Shown: in pieces, positions 32,123 to 40,248 of the stretch | Position numbering within the stretch: the first letter of the stretch is position 1 | Layout: the number at the start of each line of letters is the position of its first letter | From: Nonomuraea sp. PA05 | Lineage (GTDB): Bacteria; Actinomycetota; Actinomycetes; Streptosporangiales; Streptosporangiaceae | Length of the DNA stretch: 64,000 nucleotides | Assembly: GCF_008086045.1 (NCBI RefSeq) | Contig: NZ_VSEY01000006.1 | Span: 1 to 64,000, forward strand | Reading direction: 5' to 3' | The notes under the pieces: model-generated | Databases searched by the model: none | What the model was told of the DNA's origin: nothing | What the model saw: only the letters and a program-made list of their open reading frames with translations | Made by a program: the position numbers and the translations under genes

Positions 32123-33376
32123 TCAGGCGTTCTCGAGGCTCGGCCGCAACCTGACCGCCTGCCTGAACGTGCGCCCCGACAGCCGGGCCAGCGCCACGGC
32201 CGTGAGCAGCGCGGCGGCCACGCAGGACACGCCGCCGGCCTCCAGCGCGACCCGCGGGCCGAGCGTGTCGCTGAGCCAGCCCAGCAGCGGCCCGCCGACG
32301 GCGCCCGCGCCCGCGCTGACGATGGACAGGGCCGCGATGACCCGGCCGCGCATGTTCTCGGGGCTGTCGAGCTGCGCCCTGGCGGAGACGGTGGTGTCGA
32401 GCGCCACCGCGCCGGCCGCGATCGGCAGCATCAGGGCCGCGAACGTCCACACCGACGGCATCAGCCCGCTCAGCGCCTGCGCCACGCCCGTCACGAACGC
32501 CGTGATCAGCAGCAGCCTGAGCGTCAGGTGCGGCCTGGTGGCGGCCAGGAAGCCGCCCAGCACGGTGCCGACGGCGAAGACCGTGGACAGCAGGCCGTAA
32601 CCGGCGGCGCCCGACTCCAGCGGGCCGGCGCTCATGGCCGCCATGGTGACCTGGTAGTTGCGGCCGACGCTGCCCGAGACGAACCAGAGCGCGAGGACGG
32701 CCAGCAGCCACGGCGTGCGCAGCACGTACCGCAGCCCGTCGAGCACGGCGCCCGGCTGCCGTCCGGCGGCGGCCAGCACGTGGAACTCCGCGCGCCGCAT
32801 GGCCGCGACGGCGGCGATGACCACGAAGAAGCTGGCGGCGTTGATCACGAAGAGCCCGCCCATGCCGGTGAACGGCAGCAGCACGCCCGCCAGGCTCATG
32901 CCCAGGATGCGGCCCGCGGAGTTCAGGATCGAGCCGAGCGCCATCGCGTTCGGCAGGTCGGCGGGCGGCACCACCTCGGCGCCGAAGCGGCCGAGCGCGG
33001 GGCCGCCGAGCGCGTTGACCACGCCGCCGGCCAGTGCCACGGCGTAGATGGGCAGCACGGAGCGCACGTCGGCGAACGCGATGACCGCCAGTACGGCGGC
33101 GAGCGCGGCCTGCGCGATCTGGGCGGCGACCACGACGGGCCGGCTGGGCAGCCGGTCGGCGAGCGCGCCGCCCCACATGCCGAGCAGCAGCGTCGGCAGG
33201 GCCTGCATGACGAGGCTCAGCCCGACGCTGGTCGCCGAGCCGGTGAGGGTGAGGATGAGCCAGTTGACGCCCAGCACCTGCATCCAGGTGCCGGTGACGG
33301 AGACGATGTCAGCTCCCGCCCAGAGCCGGTAATTGTGGTGACGCAGGGCTCTGAACGTGGAGGAGGAGGGGAGCAA
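32123..33376 (-). CDS. MFS exporter of the EntS/MFS_3 type
   Basis: 417 residues from the TTG at 33376 (AAGGA, 5-nt spacer). Twelve likely membrane helices; the first begins after FRALRHHNYRLWAGADIVSVTGTWMQVLG, the signature start of the MFS_3 (PF05977, enterobactin-exporter-like) group. The inter-domain loop carries GGALADRLPSRPVVV, the motif-A equivalent. Such proteins export siderophores, antibiotics or other small molecules using the proton gradient. A 19-bp palindrome lies upstream and an ABC exporter gene precedes it on the same strand. Confidence 0.92.
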   Translation of the reverse strand: MLPSSSTFRALRHHNYRLWAGADIVSVTGTWMQVLGVNWLILTLTGSATSVGLSLVMQALPTLLLGMWGGALADRLPSRPVVVAAQIAQAALAAVLAVIAFADVRSVLPIYAVALAGGVVNALGGPALGRFGAEVVPPADLPNAMALGSILNSAGRILGMSLAGVLLPFTGMGGLFVINAASFFVVIAAVAAMRRAEFHVLAAAGRQPGAVLDGLRYVLRTPWLLAVLALWFVSGSVGRNYQVTMAAMSAGPLESGAAGYGLLSTVFAVGTVLGGFLAATRPHLTLRLLLITAFVTGVAQALSGLMPSVWTFAALMLPIAAGAVALDTTVSARAQLDSPENMRGRVIAALSIVSAGAGAVGGPLLGWLSDTLGPRVALEAGGVSCVAAALLTAVALARLSGRTFRQAVRLRPSLENA

Positions 33377-33434
33377 AACGGATCCTTGCCTTGAAGATGC
33401 ACCGCGGGAACAAACGCACTGTTCCGGCGGGCCG

Positions 33435-33453
33435 ATTCCGGTCTGACCGGAAT
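33435..33453. promoter_or_regulatory. 19-bp palindrome between ABC and MFS exporter genes
   Basis: ATTCCGGTC-T-GACCGGAAT, perfect 9-bp arms with a 1-bp centre, 58 bp upstream of the MFS start and 28 bp past the ABC stop. It could be the MFS operator. As RNA its 1-nt centre makes a poor hairpin, which favours a protein-binding site. Confidence 0.6.
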
Positions 33454-33480
33454 GTGAGGCAAGACACGTTTAAAACGCAG

Positions 33481-35214
33481 TCAAACGAGTTCGAGGGGTT
33501 GATCGCGGCTCACGAGGGTCGCGTACTGGCCGCCGCGGGCCATCAGCTCGTCGTGGGTGCCGCGTTCCACGACCCGCCCGCGGTCGAGCACCACGATCTG
33601 GTCCGCGTCGCGGATCGTGGACAGGCGGTGGGCGATCGTGATCGTCGTACGGCCCCGCGCCAGCGCGTCGAGCGCCTGCTGCACGGCCAGCTCCGTCTGC
33701 GTGTCCAGCGAGCTGGTGGCCTCGTCGAGGATCAGCACCGGCGGGTCGCGCAGCAGCGTGCGGGCGATGGCCAGGCGCTGCTTCTCCCCTCCGGAGAACC
33801 GGTAGCCGCGCTCGCCGACCAGCGTGTCGTAGCCGTCGGGCAGCGAGGCGATGTGGTCGTGGATGCGCGCGGCCCGCGCCGCCGCCTCCAGCTCCTCGTC
33901 GGTCGCCGAGGGACGGGCGAAGCGCAGGTTCTCCGCGATCGAGGCGTGGAACAGGTACGTCTCCTGCGACACCACGCCGACGGCGTCGCTCAGCGTCTCG
34001 AACGTCAGCTCCCGCACGTCCACGCCGTCGATCGTGACGCGGCCGCCGGTGACGTCGTACAGGCGGGGCAGCAGGTAGCTCAGCGTCGTCTTGCCCGAGC
34101 CCGTCTCGCCCACGATCGCCAGGCCGGTGCCGGCGGGGACGGTGACGTCCACGTCCGCCAGCGTCGGCTCGTCGCCGTAGGCGAAGTCGACGTGCTCGAA
34201 GCGGACCTCGCCGCGCACGCCGTCGAGCCGCCGCGTGCCGGGGTGGATGTCCACCGGCAGGTCCAGGTACTCGAAGATGCGGCCGAACAGCGCCAGCGAG
34301 GTCTGCACCTCGACCCCGAGCCGCAGCAGCGAGACCGCCGGCCTGAACAGGCTCGTCTGCAACGTGGTGAAGGCCACCAGCGTGCCCACCGAGATCGCCC
34401 CGGTGTGGCCGACCGCCCAGTAGATCGCCGCCGGCATCGCCGCCATCACGATCTGGATGGACGACTGCCGCCACCGCCCGGCCATGCTGGTGCGCACGCC
34501 CAGCTCGGCCAGCTCGTCGGAGGCCTTGCCGAAGCGCTCGGTCAGCTCGGCGGAGCGGCCCATCGTGCGGCCCAGCAGGATGCCGCTGATCGACAGCGAC
34601 TCCTGCACCATGGAGGCGATGGTGGCCAGCTTGCGCTGCCGCTCGGAGGTGATGCGCTTGCGCTCGGCGCCGACCTTGCGGCTGATCAGCACGAACACGG
34701 GCAGCAGCGCGAGCGAGATCAGGGTGAGCCGCCAGTCGAGCGCGATCATGGCGACGATCGTGGCGATCACGGTGGTCAGGTTGGAGACGAGGGAGGCGGC
34801 GGTCGAGGTGACGACCGCCTGCATGCCGCCGATGTCGTTGGCGATGCGCGACTGCACCTCGCCGGTCCTGGTCCTGGTGAAGAAGGCCAGCGACATGCGC
34901 TGGAGGTGGTTGTAGACCGCGATGCGCAGGTCGTGCATCACCCGCTGGCCCACGGTGGTCGACACCAGCGTCTGCAGCGTGTCGAACACGCTCGTGACGA
35001 CGGCCACGACGACCATGCCCAGCGCGAGCAGCGTGAGCAGCGCGGCGTCGCGTGCCGGGATCGCCACGTCGAGCACCTCGCGCAGCAGGAACGGCGAGGC
35101 CAGCGAGACCAGCGAGGACAGCAGGATGAGCGAGGCCACCACGCCGAGGCGGGCGCGGTAGGCGCCGAACAGTTTGACGATGCGCCCGAGCGGCGCGCGT
35201 GGTTCCTCCGCCAA
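33481..35214 (-). CDS. ABC exporter half-transporter (fused membrane and ATPase domains)
   Basis: 577 residues from the TTG at 35214, which has AAAGGGGG 7 nt upstream; a TTG at 35244 is the alternative without a good site. Six membrane helices lie at about residues 20-300 (type 1 exporter). The nucleotide-binding domain has Walker A GETGSGKT at 369-376, Q-loop VSQETY, signature FSGGE at 473-477, Walker B LILDE at 494-498 and H-loop AHRLST. It probably acts as a homodimer or with a partner and exports lipids or drugs. It is divergent from a MarR gene with a likely operator between them. Confidence 0.94.
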   Translation of the reverse strand: MAEEPRAPLGRIVKLFGAYRARLGVVASLILLSSLVSLASPFLLREVLDVAIPARDAALLTLLALGMVVVAVVTSVFDTLQTLVSTTVGQRVMHDLRIAVYNHLQRMSLAFFTRTRTGEVQSRIANDIGGMQAVVTSTAASLVSNLTTVIATIVAMIALDWRLTLISLALLPVFVLISRKVGAERKRITSERQRKLATIASMVQESLSISGILLGRTMGRSAELTERFGKASDELAELGVRTSMAGRWRQSSIQIVMAAMPAAIYWAVGHTGAISVGTLVAFTTLQTSLFRPAVSLLRLGVEVQTSLALFGRIFEYLDLPVDIHPGTRRLDGVRGEVRFEHVDFAYGDEPTLADVDVTVPAGTGLAIVGETGSGKTTLSYLLPRLYDVTGGRVTIDGVDVRELTFETLSDAVGVVSQETYLFHASIAENLRFARPSATDEELEAAARAARIHDHIASLPDGYDTLVGERGYRFSGGEKQRLAIARTLLRDPPVLILDEATSSLDTQTELAVQQALDALARGRTTITIAHRLSTIRDADQIVVLDRGRVVERGTHDELMARGGQYATLVSRDQPLELV

Positions 35215-35251
35215 ATCGGGGCCCCCTTTCAGATGTCCACTCAAACAGAGG

Positions 35252-35274
35252 TTAGCTCATAATTGTTCCGCTAA
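35252..35274. promoter_or_regulatory. Candidate MarR operator between divergent genes
   Basis: TTAGC-N13-GCTAA in an AT-rich 70-bp gap between the ABC exporter and the MarR gene. The 23-bp dyad spans the likely promoter of both, a classic site for MarR repression of an exporter and itself. Confidence 0.6.
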
Positions 35275-35284
35275 ACTGATCCGC

Positions 35285-35704
35285 ATGGCAGAAAAGGAGC
35301 TCGCCGAGCTCTTGTTCCTGGTCGGCAAGCGGTTGCGGCACGGTTACATCCATCGGCTGGTGCCGTTGGGGCTCAACCCCGGCCAGGCGCGGGCGTTGCG
35401 GGCGCTGGCGGACGCGGAGCGGCCCATGCGCATGGTCAGGCTCGCCGACGAGCTGCGGATCGTGCCGCGATCACTCACGCCGGTCGTGGACGCGCTGGAG
35501 GAGGCCGGGCTGGTGCGCAGGGAGGTCGATCCGGCCAACCGCCGCTCGACGCTGCTCGTGATCACGCCCGGGGGCAGGGAGCTGGCCGAGCAGGCCCGCG
35601 ACGCGCGCAGGCGGGCGGGGGAGGAGCTGTTCGAGGTGCTGTCGGAGGAACAGCGCGGGCAGCTCGGCGAGCTGCTGATGCTGGTGGACGCGCAATTCCG
35701 GTGA
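35285..35704 (+). CDS. MarR-family transcriptional regulator
   Basis: 139 residues from the ATG at 35285; no Shine-Dalgarno is visible, so it may be leaderless. Helix-turn-helix at about 32-95 (LNPGQARALRALADAERPMRMVRLADELRIVPRSLTPVVDALEEAGLVRREVDPANRRSTLLVITPGG), with a wing of the DPxNRRS type. The flanking helices form the dimer interface. Its divergent position suggests that it represses the ABC exporter in response to an exported compound. Confidence 0.93.
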   Translation: MAEKELAELLFLVGKRLRHGYIHRLVPLGLNPGQARALRALADAERPMRMVRLADELRIVPRSLTPVVDALEEAGLVRREVDPANRRSTLLVITPGGRELAEQARDARRRAGEELFEVLSEEQRGQLGELLMLVDAQFR

Positions 35705-35709
35705 GCGGG

Positions 35710-36723
35710 TCAGGCGGTCTGGGCGAGGGTGCCGCCGACGACCGTGCCCAGGCACGGCGGCCCGGCCAGCAACGCCGAGTACGGGTAGCGCCCGCGCGCG
35801 TCGTACACGGCGAAGTCGGCGCGGGCGCCGGGCGCCAGCGCCCCGATCCTGCCCTTGCCCCGGTCCATGCCCAGCGCCCTGGCCCCGCCCAGCGTGGCGG
35901 CCTCCACCAGCCGGCGGTCCAGCCCGCGGGGCCGCAGGCCGCGCTCGCGCACGTGCCGCCGCACGGCCGCCGCCGACCCGAGCGGCCCGGCCGGGCCGGT
36001 GTCGCAGAAGGCGACGACGTTGCCCTCCTCCAGCAGGGCGAGAGCGTCCTCGGCCGCCGGGTACAGCGCGACCACGGTCCTGCGCAGCCGCAGCAGCTTG
36101 CGCTCGCCCGGGTCGAGCGGCCTGGCGCACACCACGTGGCACAGCGAGCCCAGCACCCCTGCCTCGTCCAGCGCGGCGGGGGAGTGCCGGTCGAGGTCGA
36201 CCAGCAGGCGCAGCCCGAACGTCCTGGCGAGCACGGCCACGTCCTCCAGCACCAGGGAGTCGCGGGTGTGCACGGCGATCCCGACCGCGCAGGGCCGGTC
36301 GATCTCGCGGATGGCGGTGATGACGGCGTCCCGCTCGACGTCCTCCCACTCCTGCTCGCTGCCGCTCGTCACCTCGATGTAGGAGACGCCGCGGAAGCCG
36401 CCGGAGTCGGCCAGGTCGGAGACCACGCGGGCGCGCGCGGTCACTCCCGGCGCGGCGGACGGCCCGGCGGACGGACCGGCCGAGCACGCGTCCACCAGAC
36501 CAGCCACGATCATGCCCCGCCAGCGCACCTCCTCGGCGGCCGGGTGGGACGTCAGCAGGTCGGCCCGGGGGCCGACGGAGATCACCCGTTCGTCCCGGGT
36601 CGCCACCGCGCCGTCGCGGAAGGGCTCGGCGCACATGGGCAGGACGAGCGGCGCGGAGTGGATCACCACCGGTGCGGGCGCGCGCCGGCCCAGCATCGGC
36701 CTGGCACGCTTCACGGACGGCAT
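35710..36723 (-). CDS. Amidohydrolase-like protein lacking the HxH metal motif
   Basis: 337 residues. The fold layout is that of amidohydrolases: N-terminal beta part (IHSAPLVLPMCAEPFRDGAVATRDERVISVG), then the barrel, then the C-terminal LDRRLVEAATLGGARALGMDRGKGRIGALAPGARADFAVYDARG, which is typical. The first metal motif, normally PGLVNAHTHL, reads AGLVDACSAG, and the usual late Asp site reads FCDTGPAG. The catalytic metal centre is therefore broken or strongly altered. It may be a pseudoenzyme or bind something else. A GGAGTAGGA site precedes the ATG. It is 64 bp downstream of a PucR-type regulator, probably co-transcribed. Confidence 0.82.
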   Translation of the reverse strand: MPSVKRARPMLGRRAPAPVVIHSAPLVLPMCAEPFRDGAVATRDERVISVGPRADLLTSHPAAEEVRWRGMIVAGLVDACSAGPSAGPSAAPGVTARARVVSDLADSGGFRGVSYIEVTSGSEQEWEDVERDAVITAIREIDRPCAVGIAVHTRDSLVLEDVAVLARTFGLRLLVDLDRHSPAALDEAGVLGSLCHVVCARPLDPGERKLLRLRRTVVALYPAAEDALALLEEGNVVAFCDTGPAGPLGSAAAVRRHVRERGLRPRGLDRRLVEAATLGGARALGMDRGKGRIGALAPGARADFAVYDARGRYPYSALLAGPPCLGTVVGGTLAQTA

Positions 36724-36787
36724 TTCCTACTCCCCGTCAGAAATCAGCCCTCAGAGCATTAAACGTGAATCCGTGACATCACCGCAA

Positions 36788-37945
36788 TCAGGGCGAATGA
36801 TGTGAATCTCTAGGTAAGTAGCGCCCCGACAATCGGGCGAGCTTGAGGCTGAGATGCAGCGCCAGCCGTTCGCCGCCGTCCTTCAGATCCGTGCGCGCCA
36901 GCTCCTCCACCCGTTGCAGCCGGTAGTACAGCGACGTGCGGTGCAGCCGCAGCGCCCGCGAGGTCGCCACCGCGCTCCCCGCCAGGTCCAGGTACGTCTC
37001 CAGCGTCTCCAGCAGCGGCAGGTACTGCGCGTCGGCGAGCAGCCCTTCGAGCCCCGGATGCAGCTCCTGGTCCGGCACCCGGGTGAGCATCCGGTACACG
37101 CCCAGCCGCGCCCACTCCGCCGTGCGCCCGAGCCCGGGCACCCGCGCGACCACCTCGGCCGCGTGCCTGGCCTCCTGGTACGATCCCGCCGCCTGCGCCA
37201 GCGCCGGCCGGGGCCTGCCGATCCCCACCACCACCGGCACCGGCATGGCCGCGTGCAGGTCGTCGGCGGGGACCGGCGGCCCGGCGGTGAGCAGCACGGC
37301 GTGGTCGTAGCGCACCAGGTGCAGCGGATGGTGCCCGCTCAGCCGCCGCCGCAGCGCGAGCAGCCCCTGCTCCAGCGCCAGCCGCAGCGCGTCGTCCGGC
37401 TCGGCCGTGCGCGGCCTGGCCACCTGTACGCTCACCGGCTGTGCCTGCGGGAACGCGCCGGCCTCGATGAGCTGCTCGGCGGCGTCCCGCTCGCCGAGCA
37501 GCAGCCCGGTGACCGCCTCCAGCTCGCGGTGCGAGGCGAGCCCGCTGGCCAGGCTCTCGTGGAACAGCGCCAGGGCCAGCCCGGGCGCGGTGGCGGCGGC
37601 CTCGGCGACGCCGGCGTCCGTCATGGGCGGGTCGGCGTCGATCAGCCAGAGGAACCCGAGCAGCGCGTCCGCGTGCCTGATCGGCACGCAGACGCGCGGC
37701 AGCAGGCCCAGGTGCGGGGCGCCGGGCGTGCGCAGCGGCTCGGTGGCCTCGTGGACGCCGGCGTCCCGCAGCCACTGCCGCACCTCCGGCACGGTGTGCC
37801 GGCGCAGGATGGAGTCGCGGCGCACGTCGTCCATGGCGCCGCTTTGCTCGCTGTACGCCACGACGCGCTGGACGCGGTCCTCCAGCAGGGCAGGGCGGTC
37901 GAGCCGGGCGGCCAACTCGTCAACGGTCCGCTGGAGATCCGCCAC
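36788..37945 (-). CDS. PucR/CdaR-family transcriptional regulator
   Basis: 385 residues from the GTG at 37945, with AGAGGTGGG about 5 nt upstream; an upstream TTG in frame at 37975 lacks such a site. An N-terminal GAF-like region (about 10-130) has CVPIRHADALLGFLWLID. A central GGDEF-like region (about 170-290) has the VVVGIGRP and SYQEARHAAEVVARV segments typical of CdaR. The C-terminal PucR HTH_30 reads LLETLETYLDLAGSAVATSRALRLHRTSLYYRLQRVEEL. It is an activator-type regulator, and the neighbouring amidohydrolase-like gene is a likely target. Confidence 0.92.
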   Translation of the reverse strand: MADLQRTVDELAARLDRPALLEDRVQRVVAYSEQSGAMDDVRRDSILRRHTVPEVRQWLRDAGVHEATEPLRTPGAPHLGLLPRVCVPIRHADALLGFLWLIDADPPMTDAGVAEAAATAPGLALALFHESLASGLASHRELEAVTGLLLGERDAAEQLIEAGAFPQAQPVSVQVARPRTAEPDDALRLALEQGLLALRRRLSGHHPLHLVRYDHAVLLTAGPPVPADDLHAAMPVPVVVGIGRPRPALAQAAGSYQEARHAAEVVARVPGLGRTAEWARLGVYRMLTRVPDQELHPGLEGLLADAQYLPLLETLETYLDLAGSAVATSRALRLHRTSLYYRLQRVEELARTDLKDGGERLALHLSLKLARLSGRYLPRDSHHSP

Positions 37946-37976
37946 ATTCCCACCTCTACGTGGATTTTTCGTCAAA

Positions 37977-37990
37977 TGACGGAATCGTCA
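37977..37990. promoter_or_regulatory. Inverted repeat in the PucR/M6 protease gap
   Basis: TGACG-GAAT-CGTCA (5-bp arms) followed by two CCGTCAAT direct repeats at about 38023 and 38042, just before the protease start. Possible regulator or sigma-factor sites for the divergent pair. Confidence 0.4.
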
Positions 37991-38051
37991 CTACGTGTCT
38001 TCCCTACAACTGCTCGGTGATCTCCGTCAATAACGTCTATACCGTCAATCC

Positions 38052-40178
38052 GTGAACGCCCCGAAGAAGCTGCTGAAGGGTTTGCTGGCGGCCATCGTGC
38101 TGATCCCGGTGAGCCTGATGGCGACCCCTGCTTCCGCAGCACCCCCCGAGGATCCCGAGCACCCGTGGCGGCTGGACCACTGGCCGCAAACGCAGCCCTG
38201 GCAGTCGGACACCCCCCTCGACGACGCCCAGGCCCTGCGCACCCGCCCCTTACCGGGCGACCTCAAGCCCATCGACCCGCAAAACTGGGAGAATCCCGAC
38301 AACATGACCTGGGCGGACTACAAGAGGCCGCCCGGCACCACCTGGAACGACCCAGCGGTCAAGGGGTCGCAGCGCACCTTCAAGGGCGCGCTCGTCCTGC
38401 TCGACTACCCCAACCAGCAGTTCGTGGTGACCCAGCCCAAGGGCTCGACGGTCTTCGGCAACCCGAGCGCCGAGGCCCACGACGTCCCGCGCGAGCAGGT
38501 CGCGAAGTTCTACCAGGACTTCCTCAACACCCCGAACGACCTCAACAAGGGGCACACCATCCATGAGTACTGGATGGAGGACTCCGGCGGGCGGATCGGC
38601 GTGGAGCTGACCGGGTTCGGTCCCTACACGATGCCCGGCAAGGACCACGAGTACGCGATGGAGTACCAGCGCAGCGCGTGCCCCGCGGGTGACACCTGCA
38701 CCAAGAACCTGCGCACCGACGGGAACGCCGCCTGGCTCGCCGCCGTCGGCCCCGACGTGGCCGCGCAGTACGACTTCGTCTTCTACCTGAGCGCCGGCCA
38801 GGACGAATCGTCCACCTGGCAGGAGTTCGGCATGATGAAGTTCCCCACCAAGGAGGACGTGACCGACGAGTGGGGCCCGCCGGACCCCGCGCTGCCCAAC
38901 TGGTCGCCCACCCGCTACGTCGAGTGGACCTCCTGGCAGGCCGGATCCTCGTTCTGGCCCAACGCCCGCTTCGGCATCGACTCGGTGCAGGCCGAGAGCT
39001 CGGGCATGGCGGTCTACGCCCATGAGCTGAGCCACATCATGGGCATCGCCGACAACTACAACAACCCCTACGCCACACCGGTGAACAGGGCCTACACCGG
39101 CATCTGGGAGATGCTCAGCCGCGGCAGCTTCAACGGCCCAGGCGGCCCGCACTCCCGCTGGCTGATCCCGCCCACCGGCGGCGCGTCCATGGGCGCCCAC
39201 CACATGCTGCGCAACAAGATCAAGCTGGGCATGGTGGACGAGCAGAACGTGCTGCGGCTCTCCCGCGAGGCGCTCGACGAGTCGGGCCTGGTCACGGCCA
39301 AGGTCACGGCCCGCGCCGTGCAGCCGGGCGAGAGCGGCCTGTCGGGCGTCAACATCTCCTTCGACACCGGCGACAAGAGCCCCGCCTGCGACGTCACCAC
39401 CAACCCGCTCTGCGACGGCGGCGGCTGGGAGAACTACACCGTCGAGGTCGTGGACCGGATGGGCAGCGACTCCTTCACCCCCGACGCGGGCGTGCTGCTG
39501 GCCAAGACCAAGAACGAGGACCGCGGCCCCGGCTGGAAGCTCCCGGCGTTCGAGTGGGTGATCGACGCCAACCCGCAGGACATCGGCCTGACCGACTACG
39601 TCCTGCCCGACGGGACCAAGGTGCCGATCACGATCGGCGACTACCGGCAGCTCTCCGACGCGCTCTTCCACGCCGGCACCGACTCCGGCAGCGAGTACGA
39701 GTACGTCGACGAGGCCAACCGCCTGCACTTCTACATCACGGACGTGCACCGCAACCGCGAGGGCGAGCTGTCCTACACCGTCGCGATCCGCTCGCTCGAC
39801 GGCGCGGGGCCGCAGCGGCGCGGGCTCAAGCTGCTGCCCGCCGCGGGCATCCCCACCGCCAGGAACATCTCCACCTGCAAGTTCCCGCTGTTCAACACGG
39901 GCAAGGCGGCGGCGGCCCAGGGGCAGCACCCGGAGGACGTCAGCGCGTACCTGAAGTCCGACCTCTACCGGCTCAAGGCCGAGGTGCAGGGCAAGGGCTG
40001 GACCGCCCAACTGCCCAATGCGCTGGCCTCCGTCGCGTTCGGCAAGCAGTCGCTCGTGACCGTCAACGCCGTGCGTGAGGCGGGCGGCGACCGGCTGGCC
40101 AGGGTCAAGCTCACCGCCACGTCGGAGAGCGATCCCAGCAAGACCATGACGGCCACCTGTCATGTGATCGGAATCTGA
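38052..40178 (+). CDS. Secreted M6-family zinc metalloprotease (immune-inhibitor-A-like)
   Basis: 708 residues from the GTG at 38052. No ribosome site is visible, so the message may be leaderless. The signal peptide (LLKGLLAAIVLIPVSLMATPASA) ends near residue 29. A propeptide-like region follows, then the M6 core. The zinc motif HELSHIMGIAD has ligands His324 and His328, catalytic Glu325, and a third ligand probably in GIADNYN (Asp334). Downstream is ITDVHRNREGELSYTVAIRS, a C-terminal beta domain. M6 enzymes degrade host or environmental proteins outside the cell. A strong terminator follows. Confidence 0.92.
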   Translation: MNAPKKLLKGLLAAIVLIPVSLMATPASAAPPEDPEHPWRLDHWPQTQPWQSDTPLDDAQALRTRPLPGDLKPIDPQNWENPDNMTWADYKRPPGTTWNDPAVKGSQRTFKGALVLLDYPNQQFVVTQPKGSTVFGNPSAEAHDVPREQVAKFYQDFLNTPNDLNKGHTIHEYWMEDSGGRIGVELTGFGPYTMPGKDHEYAMEYQRSACPAGDTCTKNLRTDGNAAWLAAVGPDVAAQYDFVFYLSAGQDESSTWQEFGMMKFPTKEDVTDEWGPPDPALPNWSPTRYVEWTSWQAGSSFWPNARFGIDSVQAESSGMAVYAHELSHIMGIADNYNNPYATPVNRAYTGIWEMLSRGSFNGPGGPHSRWLIPPTGGASMGAHHMLRNKIKLGMVDEQNVLRLSREALDESGLVTAKVTARAVQPGESGLSGVNISFDTGDKSPACDVTTNPLCDGGGWENYTVEVVDRMGSDSFTPDAGVLLAKTKNEDRGPGWKLPAFEWVIDANPQDIGLTDYVLPDGTKVPITIGDYRQLSDALFHAGTDSGSEYEYVDEANRLHFYITDVHRNREGELSYTVAIRSLDGAGPQRRGLKLLPAAGIPTARNISTCKFPLFNTGKAAAAQGQHPEDVSAYLKSDLYRLKAEVQGKGWTAQLPNALASVAFGKQSLVTVNAVREAGGDRLARVKLTATSESDPSKTMTATCHVIGI

Positions 40179-40184
40179 GTGAAC

Positions 40185-40218
40185 GATGGGGTACGGCTGG
40201 CGCAAGCCGTACCCCATC
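40185..40218 (+). terminator. Strong hairpin after the M6 protease
   Basis: A perfect 14-bp stem (GATGGGGTACGGCT with AGCCGTACCCCATC) and 6-nt loop, 6 bp after the protease stop. No T tract. It also contains an ATG that gives a false upstream start for the next gene. Confidence 0.88.
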
Positions 40219-40248
40219 GGCTTGAATCACCCCCAAAGGGGGTGTTCG

